Below, piece after piece: positions 13,280 through 20,723 of a stretch of 24,443 nucleotides of DNA. The position numbers were made by a program, and so were the translations under genes. Under the pieces are notes generated by a model, which saw nothing but the letters and a program-made list of their open reading frames with translations, did not search any database and had not been told where the DNA came from. Location of the stretch: the NCBI GenBank assembly GCA_050944415.1, contig JBMNRA010000043.1, positions 1 to 24,443 of the forward strand, in the 5' to 3' direction. The DNA comes from Ruminococcus_G sp050944415. Lineage in GTDB: Bacteria > Bacillota > Clostridia > Lachnospirales > Lachnospiraceae. Positions within the stretch are counted from its first letter, which is position 1. Every line of letters begins with the position of its first letter.

Positions 13280-14450
13280 ATTTGAGATTCCGTTGACGTT
13301 CCAGCAGCTGTGTAATCTTTGATGTAGTAGAGCGGACTTTTTCCACAGAAACATCATGATTCAGAATATCCAGAATACTGGCCAGATATTTTCCCATCCG
13401 CGCCGCTTCATAATAAGGTTTGGAGAGAAGCTCCGGTGTCCGGTAAATCAGATCAGTGGTTACAACCTTTTCTATGTAGCCTTTGTTATAATATTCATCG
13501 AATTTATCCAATCCTTCCGTAAAAAGGCCGAAAGTCGTACAGATAAATACGCGGTTTGCTTTCCGTTCTTTTACCTGTTTAGCAACATCCAGCATACTTT
13601 CGCCGGAAGAAATCATATCATCAATGACAATAACGTCCTTTCCTTCAATGGAGTCTCCCAGAAATTCATGAGCGACAATGGGATTTTTTCCATTTACCAT
13701 GGTGGAGTAGTCTCGTCTTTTGTAAAACATACCCATGTCAACACCAAGAACGTTGGAAAAATAAACAGCCCTGCTCATGGCGCCTTCATCCGGGCTGATG
13801 ATCATCAGATGTTCATTGTCCAGTTTCAAATCAGGAACAGAACCAACCAGAGCCTGAAGAAACTGATAGGTGGGCATATAGTTCTCAAAACCATTCAGTG
13901 GTATGGCATTTTGAACCCGGGGATCATGAGCATCAAAAGTGATGATATTGCTGACTCCCATGTCCGTCAGTTCCTGAAGCGCAATGGCACAGTCCAGAGA
14001 CTCCCGCTGAGAACGCTTGTGCTGCCTGCTTTCATACAGAAAGGGCATGATAACATTTATGCGGTGCGCTTTGCCGGTGGCGGCGGAGATGATCCGCTTC
14101 AGGTTCTGATAATGGTCATCGGGAGACATATGATTCTCATAGCCGCAGACCGTATAAGTCATACTGTAGTTGGTGACATCGCACATAATATATAAATCGG
14201 TGCCCCGGACGGATTCCCGGATCCTTCCCTTCGCTTCACCGGTTCCGAAGCGGGGACACTCGCATTCAATTAAAAATGAGTCTTCAAAATAGCCTGCAAC
14301 GGGGAGCGCCGGCTTTTCCTGGGACAAAACCTTACGGTATTCCACCAGATAATCGTTAACCGTATCCGCCAGTTCCTCGCATCCCGGAAGCGCTGCTATC
14401 TTGATGGGAGCAACGGGAATGGATTTTTTCAGTAAATCTAAATTTACCAT
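13278..14450 (-). CDS. prs: Atypical long ribose-phosphate pyrophosphokinase
   Basis: Probably makes PRPP from ribose-5-phosphate and ATP for nucleotide, His and Trp synthesis. The protein has 390 residues against about 315 in the classical enzyme, the excess being in the N-terminal half. Family features: IRESVRGTDLYIM, then SRQHKRSQRESLDCAIALQEL (about 138-158), ITFDAHDPRVQNA in place of the usual D-x-H, SPDEGAMSRAV, and the PRPP loop VIVIDDMISSGESM near residues 273-286. ATG 14450 was chosen for the GGAGG 6 bases upstream; a reading 33 bases longer lacks a ribosome site. It is monocistronic with its own promoter (14491-14519). Substrate use cannot be proved from sequence. Confidence 0.8.
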   Translation of the reverse strand: MVNLDLLKKSIPVAPIKIAALPGCEELADTVNDYLVEYRKVLSQEKPALPVAGYFEDSFLIECECPRFGTGEAKGRIRESVRGTDLYIMCDVTNYSMTYTVCGYENHMSPDDHYQNLKRIISAATGKAHRINVIMPFLYESRQHKRSQRESLDCAIALQELTDMGVSNIITFDAHDPRVQNAIPLNGFENYMPTYQFLQALVGSVPDLKLDNEHLMIISPDEGAMSRAVYFSNVLGVDMGMFYKRRDYSTMVNGKNPIVAHEFLGDSIEGKDVIVIDDMISSGESMLDVAKQVKERKANRVFICTTFGLFTEGLDKFDEYYNKGYIEKVVTTDLIYRTPELLSKPYYEAARMGKYLASILDILNHDVSVEKVRSTTSKITQLLERQRNLK

Positions 14451-14490
14451 TGACAACCTCCGTGTAAAATAATTAATACTCACTTATATA

Positions 14491-14519
14491 GTTATATCAC
14501 CTGTAGAAATTAACGTCAA
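14491..14519 (-). promoter_or_regulatory. prs: Promoter of the prs-like gene
   Basis: On the minus strand: TTGACG (14519-14514), 17 bases, TATAAC (14496-14491). Confidence 0.75.
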
Positions 14520-14553
14520 GAAATTTGGAGAATAATGTAAATTCAACCTTTGA

Positions 14554-14582
14554 TTGACAGAAACGGGATTGCTCTCTATAAT
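14554..14582 (+). promoter_or_regulatory. Full-consensus sigma-A promoter of the DUF512-der-plsY-gpsA unit
   Basis: TTGACA (14554-14559), 17 bases, TATAAT (14577-14582): a perfect match. An inverted repeat GCTCTCT/AGAGAGC (14571-14577, 14585-14591) brackets the -10 box. Confidence 0.9.
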
Positions 14583-14621
14583 TGAGAGAGCAGAAAAACA
14601 GGAAAGGAATCGGGGGCAGGA

Positions 14622-16028
14622 ATGAAAACGAACCATCATATCGTCAAAAGTGTGGAAGAAGGAAGCATTGCCTGGGAACTGGAAATTGAACCGGGGGATG
14701 AGCTGGTTTCCATCAACGGGTCAGAGGTAAAGGATGTTTTTGACTATCATTATTTGCTGAATGAAGAGTATGTGGAACTTCTGATCAGAAAACCGGACGG
14801 AGAAGAATGGGAACTGGAAATTGAAAAAGAATATGAAGATGATCTGGGGATCGTTTTTGAAAACGAATTTATGGACAATTACCGTTCCTGCAGCAATGGA
14901 TGTATTTTCTGTTTTATCGATCAGATGCCCCCGGGCATGAGAAAGACACTTTACTTTAAAGATGATGATTCCCGATTGTCGTTTCTTCAGGGAAATTACG
15001 TAACTCTGACCAATATGTCAGAGGATGATCTGGACAGGATCATCCAGTACCATCTGGAACCGATTAATATTTCTGTTCATACGGTAAATCCGCAGCTGAG
15101 ATGTGAAATGCTGAGGAACAGGTTTGCCGGGGATATTTGTGAAAAGATGCAGAAGCTGTATGATGCCGGAATTGAGATGAACGGGCAGATTGTGCTCTGC
15201 AGGGATATCAATGACGGGGAGGAACTGGAGCGGACGATTGATAAGCTGAGCGGCTGGATGCCGCTGCTAAAAAGTGTATCGGTTGTTCCGGTAGGACTGA
15301 CCCGTTACAGAAAAGGCCTGTATCCGCTGGAACCCTTCGGAAAAAAAGAAGCTCTCCGTGTGCTTGAACAGGTGCATTTCTGGCAGGAAAGACTGTGGAA
15401 GGAAAAAGGAAGTCATTTCGTTCACTGCAGTGATGAATGGTATATTCTGGCCGGTGAAAAGTTTCCGGAGGAAGCAAGGTACGATGGTTATCCTCAGCTG
15501 GAAAATGGAGTGGGAATGCTTCGTCTGTTGGAAAGTGAAGTAAGAGAATCGATGGAGCGCAGAAGGGGAAGCGGGATAAAAAGAAAAATATCGGTGGCAA
15601 CCGGAGAATTACCGTATGAATTTCTGAAAAAATATATTATAATGATACAAAAGAAATATCCCGATGTGCAGGTACATGTGTATCCGGTAAAAAACAATTT
15701 CTTTGGCGAGAAAATTACCGTTTCCGGTCTGATTGTAGGGCAGGATATAAAAGAGCAGCTTGGCGGCAGGGATCTGGGAGAAGAACTGCTGCTTCCCTGC
15801 AATATGCTCCGGGAAGGAGAACAGGTTTTTCTGGATGATATGACCGTCGGCCAGCTGCAGAAGGCCCTGGGGGTATCCATCCGGATTGTGGGAGAGAGAG
15901 GAGAAGATTTCGTCAGAGCTGTACTGGGAGAGAAACCAGACGGAAAAGAAGCGAGGAGACAAATATATGAGCAAACCGATTGTAGCCATTGTAGGCAGAC
16001 CGAATGTGGGGAAATCCACATTGTTTAA
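14622..16028 (+). CDS. DUF512 family protein, PDZ plus radical SAM-like
   Basis: A 468-residue protein of the DUF512 family, common beside der in Clostridia and of unknown function. The N-terminus is PDZ-like (about 5-60: GSIAWELEIEPGDELVSINGSEV). A cysteine triad, CSNGCIFC (Cys90, Cys94, Cys97; C-x3-C-x2-C), follows in SCSNGCIFCFIDQMPPGMRKTLYFKDDD, as in radical SAM enzymes. Then comes a TIM-barrel-like part (NISVHTVNPQLRCEMLRNR, GIEMNGQIVLCRDINDG) and the C-terminal DUF512 region (VATGELPYEF, VYPVKNNFFGEKITVSGLIVGQDI, FLDDMTVGQLQ). The last 20 residues, QIYEQTDCSHCRQTECGEIHIV-like, are read from der coding sequence in another frame (62-base overlap) and look like a tail without a family counterpart. 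Confidence 0.9.
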   Translation: MKTNHHIVKSVEEGSIAWELEIEPGDELVSINGSEVKDVFDYHYLLNEEYVELLIRKPDGEEWELEIEKEYEDDLGIVFENEFMDNYRSCSNGCIFCFIDQMPPGMRKTLYFKDDDSRLSFLQGNYVTLTNMSEDDLDRIIQYHLEPINISVHTVNPQLRCEMLRNRFAGDICEKMQKLYDAGIEMNGQIVLCRDINDGEELERTIDKLSGWMPLLKSVSVVPVGLTRYRKGLYPLEPFGKKEALRVLEQVHFWQERLWKEKGSHFVHCSDEWYILAGEKFPEEARYDGYPQLENGVGMLRLLESEVRESMERRRGSGIKRKISVATGELPYEFLKKYIIMIQKKYPDVQVHVYPVKNNFFGEKITVSGLIVGQDIKEQLGGRDLGEELLLPCNMLREGEQVFLDDMTVGQLQKALGVSIRIVGERGEDFVRAVLGEKPDGKEARRQIYEQTDCSHCRQTECGEIHIV

Positions 16029-17295
16029 TGCGCTGGCCGGTGAAAATATTTCCATTGTGAAAGATACACCGGGAGTGACAAGAGACAGAATCTATGCGGA
16101 TGTCAGCTGGCTGAATTACCATTTTACATTGATTGATACAGGGGGAATTGAACCGGAAAGTAATGATATCATTCTTTCCCAGATGAGAGAGCAGGCCCAG
16201 ATTGCCATTGATACGGCGGATGTGATTATCTTTATTACGGATGTGCGTCAGGGGCTGGTAGATTCGGACGCAAAGGTTGCGGATATGCTGCGGCGCAGCG
16301 CCAAACCGGTGGTGCTGGTCGTAAATAAAGTAGATAATTTTGACAAATATATGGTGGATGTTTACGAATTTTATAACCTGGGAATCGGGGATCCCGTTCC
16401 GGTTTCGGCGGCGTCCAAACTGGGCCTGGGCGACATGTTGGATGAGGTGACGCAGTATTTCGACAGCGGGGCAGAGGAAGAGGAGGAGAATACGATTCCC
16501 CATATTGCCATCGTGGGGAAACCCAATGTGGGAAAATCTTCCATTGTCAATAAGCTTCTGGGGCAGAACAGGGTGATCGTTTCCAATGTGGCCGGCACAA
16601 CCCGGGATGCCATTGACACGTCGGTGATGTGGAATGGCCGGGAATATATTTTTATTGATACAGCAGGTCTGAGAAGAAAGAATAAAATCAAAGAAGAGTT
16701 GGAACGATACAGTATTATCCGGACGGTTACGGCGGTGGAGCGTGCCGATGTAGTGGTAGTAGTGATTGATGCCATAGAAGGGGTGACGGAGCAGGATGCG
16801 AAAATTGCAGGAATTGCTCATGAACGTGGAAAAGGTATTATTATTGCTGTCAACAAATGGGACGCGATTGAGAAAAATGATAAAACTATTTATCAGTATA
16901 CGGGAAGGATAAGAGAAGTGTTGTCCTACATGCCCTATGCGGAACTGATGTTTATTTCCGCGCAGACAGGACAAAGACTGCCGAAACTGTTTGATACCAT
17001 TGATATGGTTCTGGAAAATCAGACGCTGAGAGTGCAGACTGGCGTTCTCAACGAGATTATGACAGAAGCAGTGGCGCTGCAGCAGCCGCCTTCAGATAAA
17101 GGAAAAAGACTTAAACTTTACTATATTACTCAGGTCTCCGTAAAACCGCCTACTTTTGTTATTTTTGTCAATGACAAGGAATTGATGCATTTTTCTTATG
17201 TGAGGTATCTCGAAAACCGGATCAGAGATGCGTTTGGTTTCCGGGGAACTTCCTTGAAATTTATTATCAGAGAACGAAAGAACAAGGAGCAGTGA
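15967..17295 (+). CDS. der: Ribosome biogenesis GTPase Der (EngA)
   Basis: An essential double GTPase for 50S subunit maturation. The 442 residues hold G domain 1 (GRPNVGKST 10-18, DTGG, NKVD), G domain 2 (GKPNVGKSS 184-192, DTAGLRRK, NKWD) and a C-terminal KH-like domain ending KFIIRERKNKEQ. ATG 15967 was chosen over the longer in-frame reading from 15886 because the family starts at SKPIVAIVGRPNVGKST and GAGGAGA lies just upstream. It overlaps the end of the DUF512 gene by 62 bases and plsY starts 2 bases after its stop. Confidence 0.98.
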   Translation: MSKPIVAIVGRPNVGKSTLFNALAGENISIVKDTPGVTRDRIYADVSWLNYHFTLIDTGGIEPESNDIILSQMREQAQIAIDTADVIIFITDVRQGLVDSDAKVADMLRRSAKPVVLVVNKVDNFDKYMVDVYEFYNLGIGDPVPVSAASKLGLGDMLDEVTQYFDSGAEEEEENTIPHIAIVGKPNVGKSSIVNKLLGQNRVIVSNVAGTTRDAIDTSVMWNGREYIFIDTAGLRRKNKIKEELERYSIIRTVTAVERADVVVVVIDAIEGVTEQDAKIAGIAHERGKGIIIAVNKWDAIEKNDKTIYQYTGRIREVLSYMPYAELMFISAQTGQRLPKLFDTIDMVLENQTLRVQTGVLNEIMTEAVALQQPPSDKGKRLKLYYITQVSVKPPTFVIFVNDKELMHFSYVRYLENRIRDAFGFRGTSLKFIIRERKNKEQ

Positions 17296-17297
17296 GC

Positions 17298-17948
17298 ATG
17301 GAACGCGTCATATGTCTTTTGATCGGATATTTATTTGGTATGATTCAGACTTCCTATATCTATGGCAGACTGCATGGCATAGATATCCGGGAATATGGAA
17401 GCGGCAATGCGGGAACTACCAATGCGCTGCGTACGCTGGGGAAAAAGGCGGGGCTGATTACTCTTCTGGGCGATGCTTTCAAATGTGTTCTGGCCGTAGT
17501 GACGGTGTCTCTGATATACGGCAATATCTATCCGGAGTACATCCTTCTTCTGCGGCTGTATGCAGCTGCTGGAACCATACTGGGACACAATTTCCCCGTT
17601 TATCTGAAATTCCGGGGAGGGAAGGGAATTGCAGCGACTGCAGGACTTTTGCTTTCCTATGACTGGAAAATTGCCATAGCGGCACTGGTAGTCTTTATCA
17701 TTGTGTTTCTGACGACACATTATGTATCATTGGGATCGCTGCTGGTTTACGGTGTTTTTCTGGCAGGAACCATAATTCTCGGACAGATGGGAGAGTTTCA
17801 AATGGCGCAGAATCATCTGTACGAGTTATATGCGCTGGCTGTCTTTCTGACGGCGCTGGCGGTATTTCGTCACAGAGCCAACATTCATCGGCTGTTAAGA
17901 GGTAATGAAAACAAGACGTTTTTAAGCGGCAAAAAACAGGAAAAATAA
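17298..17948 (+). CDS. plsY: Glycerol-3-phosphate acyltransferase PlsY
   Basis: A membrane enzyme that transfers the acyl group from acyl-phosphate to glycerol-3-phosphate, the first step of phospholipid synthesis. The 216-residue protein has about five membrane segments and the three PlsY motifs: GSGNAGTTNALRTLGKKAG, GHNFPVYLKFRGGKGIAATAG and THYVSLGS. A GTG at 17292 overlaps the der stop, but AAGGAG (17284-17289) is correctly spaced for ATG 17298. It is followed by gpsA, which supplies its substrate. Confidence 0.96.
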   Translation: MERVICLLIGYLFGMIQTSYIYGRLHGIDIREYGSGNAGTTNALRTLGKKAGLITLLGDAFKCVLAVVTVSLIYGNIYPEYILLLRLYAAAGTILGHNFPVYLKFRGGKGIAATAGLLLSYDWKIAIAALVVFIIVFLTTHYVSLGSLLVYGVFLAGTIILGQMGEFQMAQNHLYELYALAVFLTALAVFRHRANIHRLLRGNENKTFLSGKKQEK

Positions 17949-17961
17949 TGGAGGAGCAGAT

Positions 17962-18972
17962 ATGGCAAAAATCAGTGTAGCCGGAGCAGGAAGCTGGGGA
18001 ACAGCATTGGCAATCCTGTTACATAATAATGGACATGAGGTGATTTTGTGGTCCGTTATCCGGGAAGAAGTCAAAATGTTGAATGAAAAACGGGAACACG
18101 AGAGTAAACTGCCGGGTGTGAAAATACCGGAAGAGATTGTCATTACAGATGATCTTGAAAAAACTTTGACAGACAGAGATCTGATCGTGCTGGCGGTGCC
18201 TTCGCCTTATACCAGAAGCACATCACGTTCCATGAAACCGATGGTAAGGGAGGGGCAAATTATCGTCAATGTGGCGAAAGGAATCGAAGAAGATACGTTA
18301 ATGACCCTCAGTGAAATCATTGAAGAGGAGATTCCGCAGGCCAATGTGGCTGTGCTCTCCGGTCCCAGCCATGCGGAAGAGGTGGGCAGAGGAATGCCTA
18401 CCACATGTGTAGTCGGAGCAAAAGACAGAAAGACGGCGGAATATATTCAGGGACTTTTTATGTGTCCTGTTTTCCGGGTATATACAAGTCCTGACATACT
18501 TGGGATTGAACTGGGGGGAGCGTTGAAAAACGTTATTGCTCTGGCAGCGGGAACTGCGGACGGACTGGGCTGCGGTGATAATACAAAAGCAGCGCTGATT
18601 ACCAGAGGCATTGCTGAAATTAAGCGGCTGGGTGTTGCTATGGGAGCTCATCCCGAGACACTTACAGGCCTGTCTGGAATTGGTGATTTGATTGTTACCT
18701 GTGCCAGTCAGCACAGCAGAAACAGAAAAGCAGGTTATCTTATTGGAAAAGGATATACCATGCAGGAAGCCATGGACGAGGTAAAGATGGTGGTGGAAGG
18801 TGTCTATTCTGCCAAGGCGGCGCTGACACTGGCCAGAAAATACAATGTGGAAATGCCTATTGTGGAAGAGGTAAATAAGGTACTGTTTGAAGAAAAGTCA
18901 CCGAAAGATGCGCTGGCTGAACTGATGATGCGCGTGAGAAAAGACGAAACGGGTGATGATCTATGGAAATAG
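17962..18972 (+). CDS. gpsA: NAD(P)H-dependent glycerol-3-phosphate dehydrogenase
   Basis: Reduces dihydroxyacetone phosphate to sn-glycerol-3-phosphate for phospholipids. The 336-residue protein has a Rossmann start (ISVAGAGSWGTALAILLHNNGHEV), VAKGIEE, SGPSHAEEVGRGMPT, the catalytic Lys in ELGGALKNVIALAAGTADGLGCGDNTKAALITRG, and the C-terminal GLSGIGDLIVTCASQHSRNRKAGY. It lies 13 bases after plsY with GGAGGAG as ribosome site, so the two consecutive steps are encoded together. Confidence 0.98.
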   Translation: MAKISVAGAGSWGTALAILLHNNGHEVILWSVIREEVKMLNEKREHESKLPGVKIPEEIVITDDLEKTLTDRDLIVLAVPSPYTRSTSRSMKPMVREGQIIVNVAKGIEEDTLMTLSEIIEEEIPQANVAVLSGPSHAEEVGRGMPTTCVVGAKDRKTAEYIQGLFMCPVFRVYTSPDILGIELGGALKNVIALAAGTADGLGCGDNTKAALITRGIAEIKRLGVAMGAHPETLTGLSGIGDLIVTCASQHSRNRKAGYLIGKGYTMQEAMDEVKMVVEGVYSAKAALTLARKYNVEMPIVEEVNKVLFEEKSPKDALAELMMRVRKDETGDDLWK

Positions 18973-18978
18973 TATAAG

Positions 18979-19033
18979 AAAAGCCGTATTGGTATCGCTG
19001 ACCTGAAGAGGAACGATCTCCAATGCGGCTTTT
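18979..19033. terminator. Terminator between gpsA and the convergent AKR gene
   Basis: AAAAGCCGTATTGG (18979-18992) pairs with CCAATGCGGCTTTT (19020-19033), 14 bp with one wobble; ATCG and CGAT extend the stem inside. The A and T ends let it act in both directions. Confidence 0.82.
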
Positions 19034-19064
19034 AACGGTTTTGCTGAATTACCAGCCGAATATT

Positions 19065-19886
19065 TTAAAGAAGATCCTGCGGAATCGAAGCGCATCGAAA
19101 TTTTTCGTCCATACCGTCTATAGCCCTCATTTCCTCATCGGTCAGCTGAAAATCGAAAATTTCAGCATTGGCAGCGATGCGTTCTTTCTTCGTGGATTTT
19201 GGTATAACGGAAATGCCCCTCTGCACGGACCAGCGCAGCCCTACCTGGGAGACGCTTTTTCCGTGATTAACTGCGATTTCTACCAGCTCAGGGCGATCCA
19301 GGTAAGCTCCTCTTGCAAGAGGGGCATATGCCTGCACGGCGATTCCTTTGGACTGACAGTAAGAAACCAGCTCAGTCTGGTTCCAGAGAGGATGGATTTC
19401 TATCTGATTGACGGCAGGAATAATATCGGAATGGCTGATCAGCTCTTCCAGCTGATATATGTCAAAGTTGCTGACTCCGATAGAACGGATGAGTCCCTCC
19501 CTGTGAAGTTTTTCCATCTGCTTCCAGGTCTCGAGATAACAACCGGGAACAGGCCAGTGAATCAGATATAGATCTATATAATCCAGATCAAGGCGTTCCA
19601 GGCTTCTGCGGAAAGCACCGTCGATATCGCCTATACGCTGGGCATTGTTCCATATTTTTGTCGTAATAAACAGTTCATCCCTGGGAACAGAGGATGCGCG
19701 GACGGCACGTCCGACACCTTCTTCGTTTTTATAGGCTGAGGCGGTATCGATCATTCGATAGCCCTCCTCCAGGGCCCAGGAAATGGCATTCTCAACTTCT
19801 CCTTCTCCGGTTGCTTTATAAACGCCCAGACCGAGAAGCGGCATCTGATAATGAGTATTCAATTTGAGTGTCGGTATATCTGCCAC
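19065..19886 (-). CDS. Aldo/keto reductase
   Basis: A 273-residue NADPH-dependent carbonyl reductase of the AKR superfamily, similar in layout to diketo-gluconate and glyoxal reductases; substrate unknown. The full catalytic tetrad is visible: Asp47 (MIDTASAY), Tyr52, Lys77 (ITTKIWN) and His110 (LYLIHWP). Further AKR marks are IGVSNFDIYQLEEL, VNQIEIHPLW, QAYAPLARG and the cofactor motif VIPKSTKKERIAAN. The start codon is GTG (19886) with AGGAGGT eight bases upstream. It is monocistronic with an extended -10 promoter at 19925-19933. Confidence 0.94.
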   Translation of the reverse strand: MADIPTLKLNTHYQMPLLGLGVYKATGEGEVENAISWALEEGYRMIDTASAYKNEEGVGRAVRASSVPRDELFITTKIWNNAQRIGDIDGAFRRSLERLDLDYIDLYLIHWPVPGCYLETWKQMEKLHREGLIRSIGVSNFDIYQLEELISHSDIIPAVNQIEIHPLWNQTELVSYCQSKGIAVQAYAPLARGAYLDRPELVEIAVNHGKSVSQVGLRWSVQRGISVIPKSTKKERIAANAEIFDFQLTDEEMRAIDGMDEKFRCASIPQDLL

Positions 19887-19924
19887 TTGCGCTTACCTCC
19901 TTTTCCTGCGCAGATTATGAAACT

Positions 19925-19933
19925 ATTATATCA
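19925..19933 (-). promoter_or_regulatory. Extended -10 promoter of the AKR gene
   Basis: On the minus strand TGA-TATAAT (19933-19925), a perfect -10 with a TGn extension; no good -35 box is seen. Confidence 0.6.
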
Positions 19934-20074
19934 CAGAATAGAGAAAAAGTGTGAGAAAAAAGTAGCACGAATGATCTTTGGTAGTTTTGAAAGGTTTTTC
20001 GTCATTTTTTATAAATATTAAGATTGGATGAAAAAAAATACACTATTTTGCCAAATAAAACTGTCTCATATGTA

Positions 20075-20103
20075 TTGAATATTCAGTAACAATAGGATAT
20101 AAT
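20075..20103 (+). promoter_or_regulatory. Promoter of the nickel-handling/CODH cluster
   Basis: TTGAAT (20075-20080), 17 bases, TATAAT (20098-20103). The -35 box overlaps the palindrome TGAATATTCA (20076-20085), a possible regulator site. Predicted start near 20110, leaving a leader of about 54 bases before the first gene. Confidence 0.8.
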
Positions 20104-20163
20104 GAAACATAATTGACAAAATAATATCATATTCCCAAAGAGTATGGTGGAAAGGAGCAAATC

Positions 20164-20484
20164 ATGCATTTAGTACAGGATGAAAATGGCAAGTCTTTAG
20201 CGCATGCCCATGGTGATGATCATAGTCATTGTCATGAGCATTCTCATGACTGCTCCTCTTGCAGCGGGGACTGCAGTCAGGAAACGGTTGCGCTTTTAAC
20301 GTATATGCTGCAGCATAATGAACATCATGCTGCAGAGCTGGAACAGATGGCTGAAAATCTGAAAAAGCTGGGAATGGATGATGCGGCGAAACAGATTTCC
20401 GAAGGAGTATCAGAGTTTCAGAAGGGCAACATGCGGCTGAGTCTTGCGTTGACTTTGGTAAAGGAACAGTTGAAGGAGGCATAA
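20164..20484 (+). CDS. His/Cys-rich small protein, putative nickel-binding accessory
   Basis: A 106-residue cytosolic protein of unrecognised family. Residues 1-40 hold 8 His and 4 Cys, concentrated in HAHGDDHSHCHEHSHDC and then CSSCSGDC; this is a strong metal-binding tail. Residues 40-106 look helical (ETVALLTYMLQHNEHHAAELEQMAENL, then FQKGNMRLSLALTLVKEQ), with a second His group H51, H54, H55. AAGGAG (20153-20158) precedes the ATG. It is first in a cluster with a CooT-like protein, CooC and CODH. This recalls CooJ, the His-rich nickel protein of the Rhodospirillum coo operon, but CooJ has its His-rich part at the C-terminus, so this is at most an analogue. Nickel storage or delivery is inferred from composition and neighbours; zinc or cobalt binding is possible. 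Confidence 0.85.
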   Translation: MHLVQDENGKSLAHAHGDDHSHCHEHSHDCSSCSGDCSQETVALLTYMLQHNEHHAAELEQMAENLKKLGMDDAAKQISEGVSEFQKGNMRLSLALTLVKEQLKEA

Positions 20485-20487
20485 AGT

Positions 20488-20670
20488 ATGTGTTTGGCAA
20501 CAGTGATTAAAAAAGCAGATGGAACGGCTATTTTCAGAAATGTCAGCCGGATTGATGTCAACGGTGACACTCTGGTAATCCGTGATATTATGGGCGAGGA
20601 AAAGGAAGTGGCCGGGAAAATACTGATGGTTGATCTTGCCAACAGCGTGGTTGAAGTTGACTGCAACTGA
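20488..20670 (+). CDS. cooT: CooT family nickel-binding protein
   Basis: A 60-residue protein beginning MCLATVIKKADG, matching the CooT start MCMAKV, in which Cys2 is a nickel ligand of the small dimeric SH3-like protein. The rest is a compact beta protein (VSRIDVNGDTLVIRDIMGEEKEVAGKILMVDLANSVVEVDC). CooT is required for nickel insertion into CODH in Rhodospirillum rubrum, and related proteins are found in acetogens. A GGAGG at 20475-20479, inside the end of the preceding gene, precedes ATG 20488; only 3 bases separate the genes. Identification rests on the N-terminus, length and context. Confidence 0.85.
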   Translation: MCLATVIKKADGTAIFRNVSRIDVNGDTLVIRDIMGEEKEVAGKILMVDLANSVVEVDCN

Positions 20671-20723
20671 CAGAAGCTTTCAATATAAAAGATAAAAGAC
20701 ATCATTTATAGGAGGCAGAAAAC

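Noticed and set aside
13356..14195. Plus-strand open frame of 279 codons opposite prs
   Set aside because: Shadow of the minus-strand prs-like gene, which has motifs, a ribosome site and a promoter.
16010..16028. CSHCRQTEC at the end of the DUF512 protein as a metal site
   Set aside because: The bases encode the conserved der P-loop in another frame, so the cysteines are most simply a by-product of the overlap.
15913..16974. Minus-strand open frame of 353 codons across der
   Set aside because: Antisense to the highly conserved der gene; low-complexity, His/Asn-rich translation and no family resemblance.
20111..20140. Second promoter from TTGACA at 20113-20118
   Set aside because: The -35 match is perfect, but no acceptable -10 box lies 16-18 bases downstream.
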